A DNA stretch of 64,000 bases from Microbulbifer sp. YPW1 (GTDB taxonomy: Bacteria; Pseudomonadota; Gammaproteobacteria; Pseudomonadales; Cellvibrionaceae): NCBI RefSeq assembly GCF_013367775.1, contig NZ_CP055157.1:4352001-4416000 (forward strand). The letters run 5' to 3'. A program made the translations under genes and the position numbers. Positions 33,521 through 42,825 of this stretch are shown in pieces. The notes below the pieces were generated by a model. That model was not told the origin of the DNA. It worked only from the letters and a program-made list of their open reading frames with translations, and ran no database searches. Position 1 is the stretch's first letter; the number at the start of each line of letters is the position of its first letter.

Positions 33521-35773
33521 TCAGTGAAGAATACGCCGGTTGGCCGACGCAACATTGGGCAGCTGGTTGATGCGATGCAGCACCTGGCTGAGCTCTTCGA
33601 AATTGTGAATCTCGGCAGTGATTACCATATCTACCGTGTGCTTGTGTTTGTTAGAGCGGGTCTGCATGGCGGTAATGTTGATGCGCTGGCTATCCAGCAT
33701 GGCGGTGATATCCCGCAGCAGACCGTGACGGTCGTATGCTTCCACCATGATTTCGACAGAATAAAGATCGCTGGGTTTTTCCGCCCACTCCACCTGCAGG
33801 ATGCGCTCCGGCTCATCGGACTGCATACGCAGCATATTGGCGCAGTCCTTACGGTGAATGGAAACACCGCGCCCCTGGGTGATGTACCCCATGATGTCGT
33901 CCCCCGGCAACGGATTGCAGCAGCGGGCGATCTGCGTCATCAGGTTACCCACACCGTCGATGTAGACGTCGGCCTGTCCTTCGCGGGCAACCGGCGCCGT
34001 CAGGGAAACGACCGGCTCCCCCCGCTCGACTTTTACCATGCGCTGGGCAGCATTGAGCACCTGGCCGACACCGATATCGCCGGCGCCAACCGCCGCGTAA
34101 AGATCGTCCAGGGAGTGCATGTTGAGTTTCTTTGCGAGCTTCTCGAAATCGAAATCCGCTAGCGCCAGTCGCTTGAACTCGCCATCGAGGATGGACCGCC
34201 CTTCCGCGATATTCTGGTCGCGCGCCTGCTGCTTGAACCAGTGAATAACCTTGGCGCGGGCCCGCGAGGTGGTGATGTAACCCATACTGCGGGAAATCCA
34301 GTCACGGCTGGGTGCCTCGCGCTTGCCGGTGAGGATTTCCACCTGGTTGGCAGTTTGCAGTTCGTGGTTCAGGGGCACAATGCGCCCGTCCACCTTGGCA
34401 CCCCGGCAGCGGTGACCGATTTCCGTATGGATCCTGTAAGCGAAATCCAGCGGCGTGGCACCGCGGGGCAGATCGACCACGTGGCCATCCGGGGTAAACA
34501 CATAAATCCGAGTGTCGACATCGCTGGCCTGGAGGTCGTCCTGCAGCGGGTTGCCACCCACCTCCTCGTGCCAGTCGAGTACTTGGCGCAGCCAGGAAAT
34601 TTTCTGCTCGTAGCCGTCCTGACCATCCAGCTGGCCGGATTTTTTGTCGGTTCCCTTGTACCGCCAGTGCGCACACACCCCGTACTCGGCTTCCTCGTGC
34701 ATGGCAAACGTGCGGATCTGGACTTCCAGTACTTTGCGCTCGGGACCGATCACCGCAGTGTGCAGGGAGCGGTAACCATTTTCTTTCGGCGATGCGATGT
34801 AATCGTCAAATTCGTTGGGGATATTGCGCCACAGGTTGTGCACGATTCCGAGCACCGCATAGCAGTCCCGTACCGTGGGCACCAGGATACGCACAGCGCG
34901 AATGTCATAGACCTGGGAAAAACCGATATTTTTTCGGCGCATCTTCCGCCAGATGCTGTAGATGTGTTTGGCCCGGCCAAATACTTCGCCTTCGATCTCA
35001 GCCTTGGACAGTTCGTTGCGCAACATGTCCAGTACATCGTCGATATAGTCCTGTCGCGCCAGGCGTTTTTCATCCAGCAATCGCGCGATCTGCATGTAAT
35101 CGTCGGGTTCCAGGTAGCGGAACGAAAGGTCTTCCAGCTCCCACTTGATATGTCCGATACCCAGGCGGTGGGCAAGCGGCGCATACACGTCAGCCACTTC
35201 CCGCGCGACCCGGCGGCGCTTCGACTCATCCGCCTTTTTCGCTGCGCGGATGGCGCAGGTGCGTTCGGCCAGCTTGATCAGCGCCACGCGCACATCGTCC
35301 ACCAGTGCCACCAGCATGCGACGGATATTTTCCGAATGCTCTTCTACCGCACCACTCTGGTTTTCCTCGCCGGTATCCGCGCTGCGATTGCGGATCACCG
35401 CCATCTGCAGGACACCGCGGATCAGCTTGGCGATGGTTTCTCCCATTTCTTCGGAGACCACCTTGAGTGACAGGCGATTTTCACGTACCGCGCGGTACAG
35501 CATGGCAGCGCACAGGGCTTCGCCATCAATCTGCAGGTCCGCGAGAATCTCGACCATTTCCAGGCCGGTAAGAAAGCTGCTGGTCCCCTCCGCCCAGATA
35601 TTTTGCGCGTCGATGGAGCGATGCTCCGCCTCCTCGCTGATTTCAATGGCCTTGCGGAGGGTCACCAGAGTCCCGCCATCCAGCTTTGCCAACGCCTGAA
35701 TATGGCGTAGCCAGGCCTCTCTATCGAGGGTGCCGTCGGCCAGTCGCGGGTAATTTTTTCTGACTTGTACCAA
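33521..35773 (-). CDS. relA: GTP pyrophosphokinase RelA, (p)ppGpp synthetase I
   Basis: A 750-residue ribosome-associated enzyme that makes the alarmone (p)ppGpp on amino-acid starvation. Domains in order: a hydrolase-like N-domain without the HD metal motif (so synthesis only), the synthetase domain with YDIRAVRILV and SPKENGYRSLHT, the TGS domain starting near YVFTPDGHVVDLP, a helical/zinc-finger-like region ending in RCCNPLPGD, and a C-terminal ACT domain. The N-terminal MVQVR matches Pseudomonas RelA and is encoded by a TTG start at 35773. mazG follows after 12 bp; cysM lies 46 bp upstream, on the same strand. Confidence 0.97.
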   Translation of the reverse strand: MVQVRKNYPRLADGTLDREAWLRHIQALAKLDGGTLVTLRKAIEISEEAEHRSIDAQNIWAEGTSSFLTGLEMVEILADLQIDGEALCAAMLYRAVRENRLSLKVVSEEMGETIAKLIRGVLQMAVIRNRSADTGEENQSGAVEEHSENIRRMLVALVDDVRVALIKLAERTCAIRAAKKADESKRRRVAREVADVYAPLAHRLGIGHIKWELEDLSFRYLEPDDYMQIARLLDEKRLARQDYIDDVLDMLRNELSKAEIEGEVFGRAKHIYSIWRKMRRKNIGFSQVYDIRAVRILVPTVRDCYAVLGIVHNLWRNIPNEFDDYIASPKENGYRSLHTAVIGPERKVLEVQIRTFAMHEEAEYGVCAHWRYKGTDKKSGQLDGQDGYEQKISWLRQVLDWHEEVGGNPLQDDLQASDVDTRIYVFTPDGHVVDLPRGATPLDFAYRIHTEIGHRCRGAKVDGRIVPLNHELQTANQVEILTGKREAPSRDWISRSMGYITTSRARAKVIHWFKQQARDQNIAEGRSILDGEFKRLALADFDFEKLAKKLNMHSLDDLYAAVGAGDIGVGQVLNAAQRMVKVERGEPVVSLTAPVAREGQADVYIDGVGNLMTQIARCCNPLPGDDIMGYITQGRGVSIHRKDCANMLRMQSDEPERILQVEWAEKPSDLYSVEIMVEAYDRHGLLRDITAMLDSQRINITAMQTRSNKHKHTVDMVITAEIHNFEELSQVLHRINQLPNVASANRRILH

Positions 35774-35819
35774 TGTATTAACTCGCGGTCAGAATGATCG
35801 GAAAAATATGTTTTTGCGT

Positions 35820-36731
35820 TTAAGCCGGGGCGCCAGCATTAAACAGACCGGAAGAAAGATACCGGTCACCGCGATCGCAGATGATCGCCACGATCGTGGC
35901 ATTTTCTACTTCCCGGGCAATTTTCAGGGCACCGGCAACAGCACCGCCAGACGACACCCCACAGAAGATACCCTCTTCCCGGGCCAGGCGACGGGTCATC
36001 TCCTCCGCCTCCTGCTGACTGATATCCATGATCCGGTCGACTTCGTCCGGCACAAATATTTCCGGTAAATAAGCCTGAGGCCAGCGTCGAATGCCCGGAA
36101 TGGCAGAGCCCTCTGTGGGCTGCAGACCGACAATCTGCACCTCCGGGTTTTGCTGTTTCAGGTAGCGCCCGCACCCCATGATGGTTCCGGTGGTCCCCAT
36201 GGAAGACACAAAATGCGTGATGCGTCCTCCGGTCTGACGCCAGATCTCCGGCCCGGTTGTTTCGATATGGGCGGTGGGATTATCCAGGTTAGAGAACTGA
36301 TCCAGTACCAGCCCCTTCCCTTCCGCCTGCATTTGTAATGCCAGATCTCGTGCACCTTCCATGCCCTGTTCGGCGCTCACCAGAATGAGTTCGGCTCCGT
36401 AGGCCGTCATTGCCGCCTTGCGCTCTTCGGTAGCGCTTTCGGGCATGATCAGGATCAGGCGGTACCCCTTGATCGCCGCCGCCATGGCCAGCGCGATTCC
36501 GGTATTGCCACTGGTGGCTTCGATCAGCGTGTCGCCCGGTTGAATCTGACCTCGGGCCTCCGCGCGGCTGATCATCGACAGTGCCGGACGGTCCTTTACG
36601 GATCCCGCGGGGTTATTACCCTCCAGCTTGAGCAGGATGGTATTGGAAGTCTCTCCCTGGAGGCGTTGCAGCCGTACCAGGGGGGTGTTGCCAACGCAAT
36701 CGGCAATGGTCGGGTATTCCATAGTCAACAT
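35820..36731 (-). CDS. cysM: Cysteine synthase B (O-acetylserine sulfhydrylase)
   Basis: A 303-residue PLP enzyme joining O-acetylserine with sulfide or thiosulfate to give cysteine or S-sulfocysteine. The PLP lysine is K46 in GSVKDRPA, and the phosphate-binding ATSGNTGIALA loop follows. The N-terminal YPTIADCVGNTPLVRLQR matches Pseudomonas CysM nearly residue for residue. ATGs at 36740, 36731 and 36722 are all possible; 36731 gives the best match to the Pseudomonas start, though no strong ribosome-binding site decides it. It diverges from the BarA/GacS gene and lies upstream of relA. Confidence 0.96.
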   Translation of the reverse strand: MLTMEYPTIADCVGNTPLVRLQRLQGETSNTILLKLEGNNPAGSVKDRPALSMISRAEARGQIQPGDTLIEATSGNTGIALAMAAAIKGYRLILIMPESATEERKAAMTAYGAELILVSAEQGMEGARDLALQMQAEGKGLVLDQFSNLDNPTAHIETTGPEIWRQTGGRITHFVSSMGTTGTIMGCGRYLKQQNPEVQIVGLQPTEGSAIPGIRRWPQAYLPEIFVPDEVDRIMDISQQEAEEMTRRLAREEGIFCGVSSGGAVAGALKIAREVENATIVAIICDRGDRYLSSGLFNAGAPA

Positions 36732-36911
36732 CTGATCCATCGGACTATTCAAGGGGATTGGCGGCGCACATTCTACCCCCGAGGCGGCGCGGCTGCGACT
36801 TCGCATCGCAGACAGGCAGTAGATTCCGCGCAAAAACCGACTATTTTGGGGTGGCTTCTGTGGCCAGCAGGCGTAGAATCGGACAAAAATAACACAACTA
36901 ACGCAGAAAAC

Positions 36912-39833
36912 ATGGCCCACGCCCCCGCTAACCATTCCCGCCCCGCGCCACAGCCGTCGCAGGAGCGGATCCACAAACGACGTACCGGCAACCGCCGGCT
37001 GTCGTTGCGGGCAATTATGTTCCGCTACACCATGGCGCCAGCCCTGATCATTTCAGTTCTGCTGAGCCTGCTGTTTACCCTGCAACAGATGAGCGACCGA
37101 CGTGACCTGCTGCTGAGTCACGGTCGTGCCAGCGCGGAGCAGCTGGTGGAACTCATTCATCTCAGCGACGGGCATTCGTTCGAAGACCGCATCAAGTGGC
37201 TGGATAAAAGCCTGCTGGCACTGATGCTGGAGCGGGATATGATCCGCTCGGTGCAGCTGTACCGGGCCGACCGCAACGACGCCGGCGAGGAAGAATTCAC
37301 CCTGATATCCAGTGTCGGTCCCCGTCCGCGTACCGCCTTTAAAGCGGAGGAACTGCGGGGCAAGCAGGCACATATTTACGAAGACCTGAAAAGCCTGCAG
37401 GTGCTCCATCCGCTGCGCGGGGAAGATACCAACTGCTGGCTGACCATTGAGCTCCACCGCCCCTACTTCCTGGTGGGCACCTACCAGGTGGCACTGGTCG
37501 GCCTGCTCGGACTGATCGTGTGCGCGCTGATCGCACTGGTGTGGGCCGTGGTGCTTTCCGAACGCGCATCCCGCAGCCTGGAGCACTTCAAAGACTCCCT
37601 GCGCGCAATCGGCCAGGGGAAATTCACCGCGCGCGCGGCCAATTCCCGCAATCTGGAAATGTCCCAGCTGGGAGAGGAAATCAACCTGATGGCAGACAAC
37701 CTGGCGGAGTTCCTCCGGGACTACCAGGACGGTCTGCACCAGTCCATGGAGGATCTGCGCCAGTCGCTGGATTCCATGGAAGAACAGAACATTGAACTGG
37801 AGCTCGCGCGCAAAAAAGCGGTGGAAAACAGCCGGGTAAAATCCACCTTCCTCGCCAATACCAGCCACGAGATCCGCACACCACTGAACGGAATCATCGG
37901 TTTTACCAACCTGTTGCTGAAAACCGAAGTAGACCAGCTGCAACAGGACTACTTGCAAACCATCCTGCGCTCGGCGGAAAGCCTGCTTACCACCATCAAC
38001 GATATTCTCGACTTCTCGCGCATCGAGTCCGGCAATCTCGTGCTGGATCACAGCCCCATGAACCTCGGTCAGGTTCTGGAAGAAACCCTGCAGATCCTCG
38101 CGCCCTATGGCTACGAGCACAATCTGGAGCTGGTGCCCTTTGTCGATCCACAATTACCACCATCGCAAATCGGTGATCCGCTGCGAATCAAGCAGATCCT
38201 GACCAACCTGGTCAGCACTGCCATTCGCTGCTCGGAGAACGGCAGTATTCCGGTCCGCATTGCCGTACAGAGCGGTAAGGAATCCGAGTTGATGATGAGC
38301 ATCAACATCGTCGACAACGGTGCGCGCTGTGACGAACAGGGGCGCCGCGAACTCAAGCAGCTACTCGGCAATAATCCGCCGCAGCAGATGACCAACAACG
38401 GTATGGGCCTGAGTATCGCCCGCAGCCTGGTCCACTCTATGGGTGGAGAACTGGCCATCGAAGACAACGACCAGGGAGGCTGCTCCTACTGGGTGCAACT
38501 GCCCCTGACGATTGACCGCAACCGCTCGGCGGTCACCCGCGAACAGTTCCCCGGATGCCGCCTGTTGCTGGTAGACCCCAACCCCATGACCCGCCAGCAG
38601 ATTTATCAGCAATTGACGTACTGGCAGGCGGAGCCTCTGGAGCACAGCGACAGCAGTAATCTGGTACCCACCGTTGAACAGATGTGGCGACACGACGCTC
38701 TACCCGATGCCCTGATTATCGATACCGCGGTAGCGGAAGACGATTTCGAGGCATTTATTGGCACCGTGAAGCAGCTCGTGGACACCTATCAGTGCCGCGT
38801 GGTGATCCAGGGTTCACCGGTAGATTTGCGCCGCTGCTACGACGCGCTGCGCTCGCGGGTACTGGCCTTCCTGGGCAAGCCGGTGAGCCGCGAAGGGCTA
38901 TTGCGCGCACTCAAGCGTGCAGTCCCCAATCAGGCCCAGTCCCGCCCCCAGAACGACAGCTTCCCGGTTCTTCCCTGGCCAGCCAAGCCTCGAGTATTGG
39001 CAGTGGATGATTACGAAGCAAATCGCCTGCTGATGAGCGAATTTCTCAGTGCCCAGCATGTCGAGGTAACCGTGGCAGCGAGCGGCGAGGAAGCTCTGCA
39101 ACTTTGGCGGGAACAGCATTTCGATATGATTTTCATGGATATCCAGATGCCCGGTATGGATGGCATCGCCACTACGACGAAAATCAGAGAGGAAGAATCC
39201 GGGCGACGCACCCCGATCATTGCCCTGACCGCACACGTCGGTACTGAGGAGAAATCCCGCCTGCTCAGTGCCGGACTCGACGATTACCTCAGCAAACCCG
39301 TCAGCGAAGCCCAGCTCACACACACCGTGAAACGCTGGATGGAAGTTTACGCCCCACCGGCTTCAGCGGAGTCTCAGTCCCCGCTTAAAGGACCCCGACT
39401 GGTAGATATTAGTGAAGGGCTGAATCTTGCCAACCAGGATTCCGGCCTGGCCCGCGACCTGCTGGGTATGCTGCTGAAGGGGCTCCATGACGACGAGCAG
39501 GAACTGTCCCGCTTGCACCGGGAAAAAGACCACAAAGGCCTTTTCGAACGGGTACATCGCCTGCACGGCGGATGCTGTTATTGCGGCGTGCCGCGCCTGC
39601 GAGCAGCAACGGAACAGTTACAGGAGCTGTTGCGCCCGGTGCACGACCAGAGTTCGCCGAAAATCGACGAAAAAACTTACCAGAGAGCTTACGAGCAGGT
39701 CAGAGAGGAGATTCGCAGCCTGCGTGACTGGGCAGCGGACCAGGATCTGGAGGCCCTGTTTGGGCTGGAGGGTGACTCGGTGGGAGATACAGAGGAGCCC
39801 GGCAAGACAACAGCGGAAGCTGCTGCAAAATAA
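36912..39833 (+). CDS. barA: BarA/GacS-type hybrid sensor histidine kinase with a degenerate ATP-binding core
   Basis: A 973-residue membrane sensor. Layout: transmembrane helices at about 40-59 and 192-214 around a periplasmic sensor; HAMP to about 268; a dimerisation domain with phospho-acceptor H319 (NTSHEIRTPLNG); an ATP-binding domain (about 420-533); a first receiver-like domain (D555, D604, K656); a full receiver (D699-D700, D743, K795); and an HPt domain with H882. It fits the Gac/Rsm sensor that drives UvrY/GacA. Oddly, the N-box asparagine is T436 (STAIRC instead of SNAIKF), the D-box reads DNGARC (DxGxR), and the F-box is missing, while GMGL near 497-500 remains. Kinase activity is therefore doubtful. 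The ATG at 36912 was chosen because upstream codons run into cysM and lack family likeness. Confidence 0.93.
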   Translation: MAHAPANHSRPAPQPSQERIHKRRTGNRRLSLRAIMFRYTMAPALIISVLLSLLFTLQQMSDRRDLLLSHGRASAEQLVELIHLSDGHSFEDRIKWLDKSLLALMLERDMIRSVQLYRADRNDAGEEEFTLISSVGPRPRTAFKAEELRGKQAHIYEDLKSLQVLHPLRGEDTNCWLTIELHRPYFLVGTYQVALVGLLGLIVCALIALVWAVVLSERASRSLEHFKDSLRAIGQGKFTARAANSRNLEMSQLGEEINLMADNLAEFLRDYQDGLHQSMEDLRQSLDSMEEQNIELELARKKAVENSRVKSTFLANTSHEIRTPLNGIIGFTNLLLKTEVDQLQQDYLQTILRSAESLLTTINDILDFSRIESGNLVLDHSPMNLGQVLEETLQILAPYGYEHNLELVPFVDPQLPPSQIGDPLRIKQILTNLVSTAIRCSENGSIPVRIAVQSGKESELMMSINIVDNGARCDEQGRRELKQLLGNNPPQQMTNNGMGLSIARSLVHSMGGELAIEDNDQGGCSYWVQLPLTIDRNRSAVTREQFPGCRLLLVDPNPMTRQQIYQQLTYWQAEPLEHSDSSNLVPTVEQMWRHDALPDALIIDTAVAEDDFEAFIGTVKQLVDTYQCRVVIQGSPVDLRRCYDALRSRVLAFLGKPVSREGLLRALKRAVPNQAQSRPQNDSFPVLPWPAKPRVLAVDDYEANRLLMSEFLSAQHVEVTVAASGEEALQLWREQHFDMIFMDIQMPGMDGIATTTKIREEESGRRTPIIALTAHVGTEEKSRLLSAGLDDYLSKPVSEAQLTHTVKRWMEVYAPPASAESQSPLKGPRLVDISEGLNLANQDSGLARDLLGMLLKGLHDDEQELSRLHREKDHKGLFERVHRLHGGCCYCGVPRLRAATEQLQELLRPVHDQSSPKIDEKTYQRAYEQVREEIRSLRDWAADQDLEALFGLEGDSVGDTEEPGKTTAEAAAK

Positions 39834-39845
39834 AAGTGGCAGCCT

Positions 39846-40604
39846 TTAGCTTTCGCTATAAACCTGGCGAAACAGCTCTCGGCTGCTGAGTGGGCGGCTG
39901 CCGAGCAGCGGATGTAACAGGAGGCGAGTAAGTCGCTTCGCCGCGGAGAGTGTTTCGCTATCCGGGACAGAGCAGGTTTCCGAATCCGTCAGTTGCGCCA
40001 TTCGCAGCAACCGTTCACCCAGAAATTCTCCCGTGCGCAGTGGGCGCCCGTGAGGGACAACCATCGGCATAAACCCCTCTTCCAGGGTCAATCTGTACAC
40101 GGCGTCGGCGCGTATCGGCGCATGCTCCGTTGGGCTGTAGTCCAACTCCGGACAACTGCCCAGGGCCTGCAACAGGCTCAACTCAAAGCAGCGCAGCGGC
40201 ATTTCAAGCTCCGCACTGTGCTCACCAGACACCGCCGCCAACGCATCCAGCAATCGCTGATAGGCCGCGAATACGGATACCAGACTCTCCCCCTCAGGCA
40301 GCAAGCGCACCAGCAACTCATTGGCGTACAAACCGGCGTACACGGCCCTCCCCTTTAGCCACAGGGACTGCCCGGCGCTTTCCAAGGGCCCGAGAGTTTT
40401 CAGGTTGTGACGCCCGAGGAGGGTCACCAGTAGAGGGGAGAAAGGCTGCAGGGCCCGCTGTCGCCGCTGTTTGTCACGGCGCGCCCCGCGGGCAATACAG
40501 GAGATGCGCCCGTAATCCGGGGTCAGCAACTCAAGGATGAGGCTGGAGTCCCGGAAGGGACGCGAGTGCAGAATATAAGCCGGTTGCGGGGGCAGCTGCT
40601 GCAC
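39846..40604 (-). CDS. recO: DNA repair protein RecO
   Basis: A 252-residue mediator that helps load RecA onto SSB-coated single-stranded DNA in the RecFOR pathway. The N-terminal OB-fold is clear (PAYILHSRPFRDSSLILELLTPDYGRISCIARGARR), followed by the helical domain with YANELLVRLL and the FELSLLQALG region. The zinc-finger cysteines of some RecO proteins are not all present, as in other gammaproteobacteria. It is the last gene of the lepA-lepB-DUF4845-rnc-era-recO run, 19 bp after era. Its stop codon is 12 bp from that of the converging kinase gene. Confidence 0.95.
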   Translation of the reverse strand: MQQLPPQPAYILHSRPFRDSSLILELLTPDYGRISCIARGARRDKQRRQRALQPFSPLLVTLLGRHNLKTLGPLESAGQSLWLKGRAVYAGLYANELLVRLLPEGESLVSVFAAYQRLLDALAAVSGEHSAELEMPLRCFELSLLQALGSCPELDYSPTEHAPIRADAVYRLTLEEGFMPMVVPHGRPLRTGEFLGERLLRMAQLTDSETCSVPDSETLSAAKRLTRLLLHPLLGSRPLSSRELFRQVYSES

Positions 40605-40623
40605 GATGATTCAGGGGCTCGGC

Positions 40624-41535
40624 TCAGCGCTTGTCCACGTAGCCAAGGCTGCGCAGCGCACGCTCGTCATCGGACCAGCCGGATTTCACTTTCACCCACA
40701 GGTTCAGCATGACCTTGCTGTCAAACAGGCGCTCCATATCCAGCCGCGCCTGCTGGCCGATCTGCTTGATCCGCTCGCCCTTGGTGCCAATCAGGATGCG
40801 CTTCTGCCCGTCGCGCTCGACCAGGATCGCCGCGCTGATATGCAGGATCTTCCCCTCCTGCTCGAACTCTTCCACCTCTACGGTCACCGAATAGGGAATT
40901 TCCGCACCCAGCTGACGCATGACCTTCTCGCGAATGATTTCCGCGGCCAGGAAGCGAGAACTGCGGTCGGTGATCTGGTCTTCCTCGAAGAAGTGCACAC
41001 CTTCAGGGAGGCGTTCGATAATCACGTCTTCCAGCGCCTGCAGGTTGGACGCCCGCAACGCGGAAAGCGGTACAACCTCCGCATCCGGGAAGCGCTCGGA
41101 CAGGGCCTGCAACTGCGGCAACAGTTCCGCCTTGTCCTCAAGCTGGTCCACCTTGTTGACGGCAATGATCAGCGGGCACTTGAGGCCGCGCAGCTTCTGC
41201 GCCACCAGTTCGTCACCTTCTGTCCAGCGCGCCCGCTCTACCACGAACACCACCACATCCACATCCCTGGTGGAGCTGATGGCCGCGCGGTTCATGTAGC
41301 GGTTGATCGCCTTTTCTTCACCCGCGTGCAGGCCGGGAGTATCCACGAAGATAATCTGGTTACTGCCCTCGGTCTTGATACCGAGCATGTTGTGGCGGGT
41401 CGTCTGAGGTTTGCGCGAGGTGATGCAGATTTTCTGCCCCAGCACATGATTTAGCAGCGTGGATTTTCCCACGTTAGGCCTGCCGACAATGGCCACGTAT
41501 CCACAGCGGGAAGGTGGGTTGTTTGATTCACTCAA
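40624..41535 (-). CDS. era: GTPase Era
   Basis: A 303-residue GTPase that binds 16S rRNA near its 3' end and checks 30S assembly. The P-loop GRPNVGKS is at 18-25, then switch II DTPGLH and the base-specificity motif NKVD, with a C-terminal KH domain containing the [11 protein letters not shown] loop. A TTG start at 41535 is preferred: a GGAGA lies 6 bases upstream and the resulting length and N-terminus ([18 protein letters not shown]) match the 301-residue family standard. An upstream ATG-like reading would add 22 residues without similarity. It follows rnc by about 90 bp. Confidence 0.96.
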   Translation of the reverse strand: MSESNNPPSRCGYVAIVGRPNVGKSTLLNHVLGQKICITSRKPQTTRHNMLGIKTEGSNQIIFVDTPGLHAGEEKAINRYMNRAAISSTRDVDVVVFVVERARWTEGDELVAQKLRGLKCPLIIAVNKVDQLEDKAELLPQLQALSERFPDAEVVPLSALRASNLQALEDVIIERLPEGVHFFEEDQITDRSSRFLAAEIIREKVMRQLGAEIPYSVTVEVEEFEQEGKILHISAAILVERDGQKRILIGTKGERIKQIGQQARLDMERLFDSKVMLNLWVKVKSGWSDDERALRSLGYVDKR

Positions 41536-41625
41536 GGAAAGTCTCCGGGCCCCTGGGGCCGTCCCACTGCAAGCCGTTAAACGGGCCTGAAACGTGGGCA
41601 ATTGATAATGATGCCGATTATAGAG

Positions 41626-42306
41626 TCAGCCCTGCCCGGTCAGTCGAGCGTAGGCTTCGCTGGCGGCGGCCTTCTCTGCCGCGCGCCGGTTGCCGGCGGT
41701 ACCGCGCACCGGCTTGTCCAGCCCGTGCACACTGCACTCCACCACAAACTGCTGGGAGTGCTCCTCACCACCGATCTCCACCACCTTGTAGGCCGGCAGC
41801 GGCTTCTGGCGTGCCTGCAGCCACTCCTGCAAGCGGGTTTTGGGGTCTTTGGCGGTTTCCAGTGACAGCTTGTCGAGACGAGGCCCGAACCACGCCAGCA
41901 CCCGCTCACGCGCCGCTTCCAGGCCCGCATCCAGGTATATCGCGCCGATGATTGCCTCCACCGCATCGGCGAGGATGGAAGCGCGGCGGTGCCCGCCACT
42001 TTTCATCTCACCCTCACCCAGGCGCAGGCACTCACCGAGCTCTAGCTCCCGCGCCAGCTTGGCCAGTGTTTCGCCACTGACCAGTTGCGCGCGCAGGCGA
42101 CTCATCTGGCCTTCGCGACCTTCTGGAAATTTTTCAAACAGGGCGGCACTGATGGTAAACCCGAGAATCGAGTCCCCCAGGAATTCCAGCCGCTCATTGT
42201 TGCGGCTGCCGTGGGATCTGTGGGTGAGCGCCAGAGTGAGCAGATCCGCCCGGGTAAATTGATATCCCAGGCGGTTGCCAAGTCGTTGCAGATGGAGGTC
42301 TGTCAC
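41626..42306 (-). CDS. rnc: Ribonuclease III
   Basis: A 226-residue double-strand-specific endonuclease that processes rRNA precursors and many mRNAs. The signature [13 protein letters not shown] supplies E41 and D45, and the second acidic cluster is in [17 protein letters not shown]-terminal dsRNA-binding domain begins near residue 155 ([11 protein letters not shown]). It is 3 bp downstream of the DUF4845 gene, in a tight operon with era and recO. RNase III often trims its own leader in this operon type. Confidence 0.97.
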   Translation of the reverse strand: MTDLHLQRLGNRLGYQFTRADLLTLALTHRSHGSRNNERLEFLGDSILGFTISAALFEKFPEGREGQMSRLRAQLVSGETLAKLARELELGECLRLGEGEMKSGGHRRASILADAVEAIIGAIYLDAGLEAARERVLAWFGPRLDKLSLETAKDPKTRLQEWLQARQKPLPAYKVVEIGGEEHSQQFVVECSVHGLDKPVRGTAGNRRAAEKAAASEAYARLTGQG

Positions 42307-42309
42307 CGG

Positions 42310-42756
42310 TTAGTAATCGTCTCTCTTGCGAAACTGCTCAAGGTCCACCAGTGGCTCGCAACAGAGCTCGGGCTTGGCAGTATTCAGTTGTTTATCGAAC
42401 TTCATCACCACGTCCAGATTGTGGAACAGCGGCTGACGCAGCTCGTAATTGATGCTTACCAGGGTGCTGTCAGCACCGCGGATAATTTTTACCGACTGGG
42501 TCGGTTCACCGCGCACATTGTTGATGGTGAAGTACCGGTCGAGCTCCCGCTTGATCTCGGTGTTGCTCATCTCCCGAACACCACTGTTCTGGGACAGACT
42601 GTGCAACCCCTCCTCCACAAAGTGCGCATCGATGTAGGCCGGTCCCAACTTGGACACAATCGTCAGGCCGAACCCGAACACCGCAATCACAAACAGCCAG
42701 CCCCAGTAACTCATGCCCCGTTGTGCGGCCAGCGGTGAATGTTGTTGTAATGTCAT
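42310..42756 (-). CDS. DUF4845 single-pass membrane protein
   Basis: A 148-residue protein with one hydrophobic helix near residues 17-35 (SYWGWLFVIAVFGFGLTIVSK) and a soluble C-terminal part. It belongs to the DUF4845 family, a steady neighbour between lepB and rnc in gammaproteobacteria. No function has been assigned that I know of; the location with LepB suggests an envelope role. It nearly touches rnc (3-bp gap). Confidence 0.88.
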   Translation of the reverse strand: MTLQQHSPLAAQRGMSYWGWLFVIAVFGFGLTIVSKLGPAYIDAHFVEEGLHSLSQNSGVREMSNTEIKRELDRYFTINNVRGEPTQSVKIIRGADSTLVSINYELRQPLFHNLDVVMKFDKQLNTAKPELCCEPLVDLEQFRKRDDY

Positions 42757-42825
42757 TGCGTAGTACCGTTTTATCGTTATTTAAAGCCGGTCCATGGTTT
42801 AAGTATTTGTGGTATTTATCGAGTC

